Positions 59,901 through 64,000 of a stretch of 64,000 nt of DNA are shown in pieces. Under the pieces are notes generated by a model. The model worked only from the letters and a program-made list of their open reading frames with translations. It was not told where the DNA came from and did not search any database. Origin of the DNA: Dokdonella_A sp049583635 (GTDB lineage Bacteria; Pseudomonadota; Gammaproteobacteria; Xanthomonadales; Rhodanobacteraceae); assembly GCA_049583635.1 (NCBI GenBank), contig JBAUWF010000066.1:4457-68456 (forward strand), read 5' to 3'. Within the stretch, counting starts at the first letter, position 1; every line of letters begins with the position of its first letter. The translations under genes and the position numbers were made by a program.

Positions 59901-60482
59901 TCAGAAGCGGTATTCGCCGCTGACCGAGACCAGATCCGGATCGAGACTCAATCCGCCCTTTTCGGCCTTGTAGTAGTCGTAGTTGAGGCCGACGCTTGCG
60001 TTGTTGCTGAAGTCGTAGCCGAAGCCGGCGCCCGCGTACCACTTGTTGGCATGGTCATCGACCCGTACCGGAAGCGCCGCAGCATCAAGGTAATCGCCCT
60101 TCAGGTCACCCCGGAAGAAACCCGTGCGCCCGCTGACATACCAGTTGTCGCTGACATTGAAATGGCCGTTTACGCCAAGGTTCCAGCCCTTCAATTCGGC
60201 GTCGCCGAGGCCGAGATCGCGCACGCTCGATTTCGGCGAAAAGCTGCCGAGGTCGGTATAACCGCCCTCGACGCCAAGCAACATGCCGGGCGCCAGTGCC
60301 CAGCGATAGCCGATATTCGCCCCGAAGCCGGTGTCACTGTCGTCATAGGGGCCTTTGCTCAGGTTCGAGCGGCCGACATTGCCGTTGATGAAGAAGCCGC
60401 CGGTATCCGCAGCGTGACTTGCGATCGGGAGCGCGGCGAAGCCGGCGGTAGTCAGGGCAATCGCAAGAATCGTCTTTCTCAT
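59901..60482 (-). CDS. Outer-membrane beta-barrel protein (OmpX/Ail or OmpA-barrel type)
   Basis: A 193-residue exported protein. The signal peptide (residues 1-24) ends IASHA. The mature chain alternates hydrophobic and polar residues as in eight-stranded barrels (GGFFINGNVGRSNLS, FGANIGYRWALAPGMLLGVE, WNLGVNGHFNVSDNWYVSGR, KWYAGAGFGYDFSNNASVGL) and ends in the outer-membrane insertion signal VSVSGEYRF with terminal Phe. This is a typical small surface porin-like or adhesin-like barrel. GGAG nine bases before the ATG supports the start, and a strong terminator follows the gene. It marks the left border of the accessory patch at about 60.5-62.4 kb. Confidence 0.88.
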   Translation of the reverse strand: MRKTILAIALTTAGFAALPIASHAADTGGFFINGNVGRSNLSKGPYDDSDTGFGANIGYRWALAPGMLLGVEGGYTDLGSFSPKSSVRDLGLGDAELKGWNLGVNGHFNVSDNWYVSGRTGFFRGDLKGDYLDAAALPVRVDDHANKWYAGAGFGYDFSNNASVGLNYDYYKAEKGGLSLDPDLVSVSGEYRF

Positions 60483-60700
60483 GATGGGAACTCCAACTTG
60501 TTATGGGTTGATCGACTCCATGAATTCTTGTGTCGCTTCCTGCGGTGCGAACTTCGACTGCTGCCTTCCACCCGAGGTTCGGTGTGTTAAGCGGCGCGCT
60601 TAAGACGAGGTTCAGAGTGCCGTTAAGGTTCATCGCCAGGTAGACACAGGAACCCGCAAGTGGAATGTTCCGGCATGTTTCACCGCTAGCAAGAGGGGTC

Positions 60701-60994
60701 ATGGAGAAGTCACGATTAACCGAGACGCGGATCGTCTCGATCCTCAAGCACGCCGATGCCGGCGTTCCGGCGAAGGACATCTGCAGGCAACGCGGTATCA
60801 GCATGCCGATCTACTACCAGTGGAAGTCGAAGCACGGTGGTCTGCAGGCATCGGACTTGACTTCCGATCGAGCCACGTGCCGTCAGGTTGGATGGACCCC
60901 CCGACGACATCGGCGCGATCGAAGCGCCTCCAAGCCGTGCGCAGACTCCGCCGAGAGATCGGAAGAAATGTGTACTTCGACCGGGGTTTCGTAA
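60701..60994 (+). pseudogene. Truncated IS3-family transposase OrfA
   Basis: The first 53 codons encode the helix-turn-helix start of an IS3-type OrfA: KSRLTETRIVSILKHADAG, VPAKDICRQRGISMPIYYQW, KSKHGGLQASDL. After about base 60860 the similarity ends abruptly and the frame runs on through unrelated sequence to a stop at 60994. The leucine-zipper part of OrfA and all of OrfB, with the DDE catalytic domain, are missing, so it cannot transpose by itself. AGAGGGG before the ATG at 60701 survives. No terminal inverted repeats could be paired. It lies next to a lower-GC accessory gene and marks past insertion activity. Confidence 0.8.
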
Positions 60995-60995
60995 T

Positions 60996-62120
60996 CTATG
61001 CTAGGGAACTGTAGTCGCTGATTTCACCCGAGAAACCGATCGCTCCCCTCCAGTACTTGGCCAGTAGGGTCGCAAGCCAAAGAAAGAAGTGAGGGCCAAG
61101 CCTCGGGCGCAGCAAGTCCAGTCCATGCGGCGACCATGTGCGGGAATGCGATTGAATCTCTTGAGCCTTTGCTTCCACCGCTGCTCCAAGCGAAAGCCCT
61201 TTGTGCACTAGACCATTTCTTACTCGGATGATCAGGTCGGCGGAATTTAGATCGACCCCAAGTAGTTGTGCGACAGGCTCTTTCGAAAGAGTGTCCGATT
61301 TGTCGAGCACTTCGAGCGCCGTGTACAGCAGTACGATTCGGTGCTCAAGCATCGACCTATCCCCTAGGCCGTGCGTGTAGAAGTGTGCAGCGCGTTGGTG
61401 ACGGCGTTCCGCGTCAGTTTGGGAAGTGAGCAGCTGCAATGTGCGTTGCAAGATGTCGGGGATGTCTTCCTCTCTTTTCCAGAACCTTCCTACCGTGTGC
61501 GTGTCGTGGGGGGCCGAATTGATGTCGACAACATCTTTGCTGCGCTTCAAGCGAGACGACGCCGGACCACCGCATAAGATCCCCAAGGCAACACGCATTT
61601 TCTCCTCATAACGCTCAAGGTCATCAGTGGCTGATCTGACGAAAGCTCGATCTTGGCGTAACGTTATTGTTACGGCCTGACCATCAAGCGTGATGTCAAA
61701 GGGCGGAAGGGTGCGCGCGCAAGTGCTTGCGTGGTACACGAGTTCGCTTCCAGAGATGGCGCGCGGATCAACGGAATGAAGTTTGAACGAGAGGCGCGAA
61801 TTTCGCGGTTGCAAACTGAGACGCGTAATCGTCGATGGCGTCTCCGCAAATACATCCGAAGATATGTCGACACCGGCAATCGATGTGTGCCGGACAACGA
61901 AGAAATCGCCGTAAGAATCGGCGCATAGCTGTCCGAAGAGGCCCGCGAGTCGGATATCAGATAGGAGTAATTCCTCACCGGACGTGAATTGTTCCAAGGG
62001 AAACGTTCCATCCGGTCGAGGGAACCAAACGTCGATATGTCCCGATGTCAAATCGAGGCTTATCTGACATGGATAGTCCGACCTGAAGAAATGGAGGACC
62101 GCAGATCCGTCCAGTCGCAT
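60996..62120 (-). CDS. Putative HEPN-domain protein (ApeA-like), accessory
   Basis: A 374-residue protein of unknown function in a stretch visibly more A/T-rich than its neighbours. The N-terminal 200 residues are beta-rich (HIDVWFPRPDGTF, GDFFVVRHTSIAG, DITLDGQAVTITLRQDRAF). The C-terminal 150 are helical and contain EHRIVLLYTALEVLDKSDTL, then DLIIRVRNGLVHKGLSLG. RNGLVH is an RxxxxH motif of the HEPN ribonuclease superfamily, and the layout of beta-rich N-terminus plus HEPN C-terminus resembles ApeA-type abortive-infection proteins. The ATG at 62120 has no ribosome-binding site, and the coding pattern continues upstream in another frame, so this may be the 3' part of a frameshifted gene. Assignment is by motif only. 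Confidence 0.6.
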   Translation of the reverse strand: MRLDGSAVLHFFRSDYPCQISLDLTSGHIDVWFPRPDGTFPLEQFTSGEELLLSDIRLAGLFGQLCADSYGDFFVVRHTSIAGVDISSDVFAETPSTITRLSLQPRNSRLSFKLHSVDPRAISGSELVYHASTCARTLPPFDITLDGQAVTITLRQDRAFVRSATDDLERYEEKMRVALGILCGGPASSRLKRSKDVVDINSAPHDTHTVGRFWKREEDIPDILQRTLQLLTSQTDAERRHQRAAHFYTHGLGDRSMLEHRIVLLYTALEVLDKSDTLSKEPVAQLLGVDLNSADLIIRVRNGLVHKGLSLGAAVEAKAQEIQSHSRTWSPHGLDLLRPRLGPHFFLWLATLLAKYWRGAIGFSGEISDYSSLA

Positions 62121-62301
62121 GAACGCACCAATTATGCTTTGCTTTTCTTTCTCGACTATACCGGGGTTCTACCTTCGCCGTTGCCCAGAGCTTGGACCTC
62201 GCCCAACGATCGAATGACGCCGCCTCGATAAAGTCCTCGCACATCCAGCCCAAGAAAGTCCCTGACGCTCTGGTACTACTTGCAGATCGACTCGAGTGCA
62301 T
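62121..62301 (-). pseudogene. Displaced N-terminal segment of the HEPN-like gene
   Basis: In a second minus-strand frame, from an ATG at 62301 (another at 62244), the sequence encodes TFLGWMCEDFIEAASFDRW and SKLWATAKVEP. At the C4 run 62163-62166 the open frame passes to the one leading into the HEPN-like gene: removal of one C would read KVEPGIVEKEKQSIIGAFM and continue without a stop. The segment looks like real coding sequence, so I infer a one-base frameshift, either natural or a sequencing error. The true start is not certain. Confidence 0.5.
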
Positions 62302-62393
62302 CGTGGGATAGAAAAACTCTTCGCCCGTTCGGCGTGTGTCTCTCGTAGTCGACGGCCGTGAACGCATCAATCGGTTGTCCACGAGGGGATCGT

Positions 62394-62762
62394 TCAGCCC
62401 GGAATGTTCTGCGCGATCCGCCACAGAACGCCCGCGGGATCGACGAGCGGGAAATCCCTCATGGCCCACGGCCGATCCTTCGGCGCCTCGATGCGCGTGC
62501 CGTATCTTTGCGCGACGCCCGAAGCGATGACGTGCTGGTACCAGTCGTCGACGTTCTCGACCAGCAGGTGCATCATGAAATTGCTGGCGTGCTCGGGCAC
62601 AAAAAATTGTTGCAACAGGAAACTTGTCGAGCCGTGGCGAACGTAGGCCAGGTCCGGCGACGACCATGGCAGCTCGAATCCGAGCGCCACATAAAGGGCT
62701 TTCGATATCGCGAGGTCGCGTGCGGGGACGAACGCCTTGATCTCGATGGCGTCAAGCTTCAT
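62394..62762 (-). CDS. VOC (glyoxalase/dioxygenase fold) family protein
   Basis: A 122-residue single VOC-domain protein, the second in the MarR-VOC-VOC operon. Two beta-alpha-beta modules are visible: IEIKAFVPARDLAISKALYV then GFELPWSSPDLAYVRHGSTS, and MHLLVENVDDWYQHVIASGV then PLVDPAGVLWRIAQN. Members include glyoxalase I, bleomycin-binding proteins and extradiol dioxygenases. Metal ligands cannot be assigned with confidence, so activity is open. AAGGAGAGTCCG before the ATG at 62762 is a strong ribosome-binding site. It overlaps the preceding VOC gene by 11 bases. Confidence 0.87.
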   Translation of the reverse strand: MKLDAIEIKAFVPARDLAISKALYVALGFELPWSSPDLAYVRHGSTSFLLQQFFVPEHASNFMMHLLVENVDDWYQHVIASGVAQRYGTRIEAPKDRPWAMRDFPLVDPAGVLWRIAQNIPG

Positions 62763-63198
62763 CGGACTCTCCTTTTCCGTTCGCGGGCACTCTGCGGCCG
62801 CCGTCCGCCGGCCGCGATGTGCCCGCGACCGCGCCTCGAGATTCGCCGAAGTACAGCGTATGCCCCTGGTCGTCCTGGATGACGAACTCGCGCGTTCCCC
62901 ACGCGGTGTCATGCACATCCTTCACCAGCCGGACGCCTTCCGTTTTCAAGGCGTCCGCCGTGGCCGCGGCATCATCCGTTTCAAGGTAGAGATGGAAGTG
63001 TCCGCCCTGCTCCACGTACGCGATGGAGGGATCCTCCTCGTCCACCAGCTTCAAGTGAAAAACCTGGTTGCCCGCGCGGATGCCCGCGTAGAAATCCTGG
63101 TAGCGAAATTCCAGCGTCAGTCCCGGCAGGCTGGTGTAGAAGCGGATGGATTCAGCAAGGTTTGTGGTGCGAAGCTGTGCAATGGCGCCTGAAATCAT
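62752..63198 (-). CDS. VOC (glyoxalase/bleomycin resistance) family protein
   Basis: A 148-residue VOC-domain protein. Module one is QLRTTNLAESIRFYTSLPGL with GNQVFHLKLVDEED; module two is GHFHLYLETDDAAATADAL with FVIQDDQGHTLYFGE. Histidines in VFHLK and GHFHLYLE and the glutamate in YFGES are candidate metal ligands. The C-terminal 25 residues are charged and probably disordered. GGAGGCGAGCCG precedes the ATG at 63198. The gene overlaps marR by four bases and the next VOC gene by 11, so all three are translated together. A role in detoxifying a compound sensed by the MarR protein is likely but unproved. Confidence 0.87.
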   Translation of the reverse strand: MISGAIAQLRTTNLAESIRFYTSLPGLTLEFRYQDFYAGIRAGNQVFHLKLVDEEDPSIAYVEQGGHFHLYLETDDAAATADALKTEGVRLVKDVHDTAWGTREFVIQDDQGHTLYFGESRGAVAGTSRPADGGRRVPANGKGESDEA

Positions 63199-63695
63199 CG
63201 GCTCGCCTCCGATGGGCTAGCCGTATCGGGACCCGACTCCTCTTGCCGGCGCCCGATATCGATCAATTCGGCGAGCACCCTGCGCGTGACGCCGAGGTTA
63301 CGCTGGCCCACTCGTGCCAATAGCTGCGCATCGATTTTCTCGCGGGCTCTGGTTTGTGCGGCCGCGGCGGTCCGACCGCGTTTGGTCAGGATCACGGTCA
63401 GCCTGCGCCGGTCGTGCCGGTCGATCTCGCGCTGCAGATAGCCGCGCGTCACAAGGGCGTCGACCAGCTGGCCGGCGGCCTGCTTAGAGATGCGCAAGTC
63501 GCGGATCAACTTCGAGAGCGGAACGTCGTCGCCTCCCATGGCCAATCCGCCGAGGACATACAGGCCGTTTTTCGGAACGTCGTCGTACCCGGCCTCGGCC
63601 AATGCGCGGCGCATCGCCACGGCGTAGGTGACACGAGCGTGCCTGAGCAACGCGGGGATCACGACTTCCTCGTACCGAGGCTTGTTTTCCGTCAT
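63195..63695 (-). CDS. MarR-family transcriptional regulator
   Basis: A 166-residue winged-helix regulator. The DNA-binding region is clear: DVPLSKLIRDLRISKQAAGQ as helix-turn-helix, LVDALVTRGYLQREIDRHDR and RRLTVILTKRGRTAAA as the wing with the DxRR motif of MarR proteins. N- and C-terminal helices would form the dimer. It is the first gene of an operon with two VOC genes, typical of MarR repressors that respond to a phenolic or electrophilic compound and control their own transcript. The promoter upstream carries nested palindromes suited to a dimeric repressor. Overlap with the next gene is ATGA. Confidence 0.92.
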   Translation of the reverse strand: MTENKPRYEEVVIPALLRHARVTYAVAMRRALAEAGYDDVPKNGLYVLGGLAMGGDDVPLSKLIRDLRISKQAAGQLVDALVTRGYLQREIDRHDRRRLTVILTKRGRTAAAAQTRAREKIDAQLLARVGQRNLGVTRRVLAELIDIGRRQEESGPDTASPSEASR

Positions 63696-63699
63696 GCTC

Positions 63700-63756
63700 G
63701 ATCACATTAGTCAATTTACATGATTGTAAATATACAGGACTATGTGATCGCGTCAA
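63700..63756 (-). promoter_or_regulatory. Promoter and nested-palindrome operator of the marR operon
   Basis: On the minus strand TTGACG (63751-63756) and TATATT (63729-63734) are separated by 16 bp, each matching 5 of 6 consensus bases. A perfect inverted repeat ATTTACA-TGAT-TGTAAAT (63714-63731) overlaps the -10 element and the likely transcription start. A wider inverted repeat, GATCACATTAGTC (63700-63712) with GACTATGTGATC (63738-63749), encloses it with one unpaired base. These are likely MarR operator sites. Confidence 0.75.
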
Positions 63757-63854
63757 GGCCTCCCCCGCTCATCGTGAACTGCGCATCACATCTCGGCGCG
63801 CGCGCGTTCGGGGGCCAGACGATCCCCCTGCGCGCACTGCCTCTTCAAATGCCC

Positions 63855-64000
63855 TATAGCGCGGCGAATACCGCGGTCATGTCGAGCATGCGGTTGGAAA
63901 AACCCCACTCGTTGTCGTACCAGGCCAGCACCTTGACCAGCGTACCGCCCATGACGCGGGTCTGCGTCGCGTCGTAGATCGACGAGCGCGGGTCATTGTT
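63855..64000 (-). CDS. gap: Glyceraldehyde-3-phosphate dehydrogenase, C-terminal end
   Basis: The last 48 codons of a gene whose start lies beyond the window. The frame reads DPRSSIYDATQTRVMGGTLV, then KVLAWYDNEWGFSNRMLDMT, and ends AVFAAL before a TAG. The YDNEWGFSNRM segment is the conserved C-terminus of phosphorylating glyceraldehyde-3-phosphate dehydrogenase, which oxidises glyceraldehyde 3-phosphate with NAD in glycolysis. Erythrose-4-phosphate dehydrogenase usually has CDNEWG here, so GAPDH is the better call. The catalytic cysteine is outside the window. The marR operon follows on the same strand after about 100 bp that contain its own promoter. Confidence 0.93.

Noticed and set aside
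60587..60603. Short inverted repeat TTAAGCG/CGCTTAA upstream of the transposase relic
   Set aside because: Considered as an insertion-sequence end, but no matching partner was found on the other side, so it cannot be called a terminal repeat.
60820..61014. Short plus-strand frame overlapping the end of the HEPN-like gene
   Set aside because: It overlaps the transposase relic and the neighbouring gene's stop, and its product matches no part of OrfA or OrfB that I recognise.

Overview
The window is GC-rich, densely coding bacterial chromosome. Nothing identifies the species. The protein complement suggests a gammaproteobacterium of the Xanthomonadales (Lysobacterales), possibly Rhodanobacteraceae: a monofunctional RelA, a split B12-dependent ribonucleotide reductase (NrdJa/NrdJb), many exported hypothetical proteins, a secreted subtilase with a DGFD motif, and a YoaA / TPR lipoprotein / PBP1b cluster. 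That placement is inference. I found no tRNA, rRNA, CRISPR array or intact prophage.

Region 1 (1-10.5 kb): the 3' end of an L-serine dehydratase gene, a perfect 32-bp inverted-repeat element, a membrane protein, a large secreted S8 peptidase with its terminator, an exported protein with an IPTL-CTERM-like tail, the helicase YoaA, a degenerate second copy of the repeat element, a TPR lipoprotein and penicillin-binding protein 1b. Region 2 (10.7-28.3 kb): an exported protein, a triple-domain glycosyltransferase of about 1,460 residues, a membrane-anchored Ser/Thr kinase, the (p)ppGpp synthetase RelA, two exported hypothetical proteins, the helicase HrpA and a ThrE-type exporter.

Region 3 (28.6-46.3 kb): a four-gene MCE lipid-transport operon (STAS-permease, ATPase, MCE protein, PqiC-like lipoprotein); AlkB and an amidase diverging from a GntR regulator; ETF-ubiquinone oxidoreductase; two methyltransferases; an aldo/keto reductase; the giant helicase Lhr; a GFA-family protein; a membrane protein; and an FMN reductase. 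Region 4 (46.6-50.9 kb): split class II ribonucleotide reductase genes separated by a histone H1-like gene, with an NrdR-box promoter upstream.

Region 5 (51-60.5 kb): a DegQ-type protease, a PstS-like exported binding protein with a low-complexity tail, a leucyl aminopeptidase, a GFA/slipin/NfeD cluster, a small membrane protein, a tandem universal stress protein and an outer-membrane beta-barrel. Region 6 (60.5-62.4 kb) is an accessory patch that looks more A/T-rich. It holds a truncated IS3-type OrfA and a lone gene with a HEPN-type RxxxxH motif whose N-terminus appears frameshifted; this is the best candidate for an uncharacterised (possibly anti-phage) element. Region 7 (62.4-64 kb): a MarR-VOC-VOC operon behind a promoter packed with nested palindromes, then the 3' end of a glyceraldehyde-3-phosphate dehydrogenase gene.
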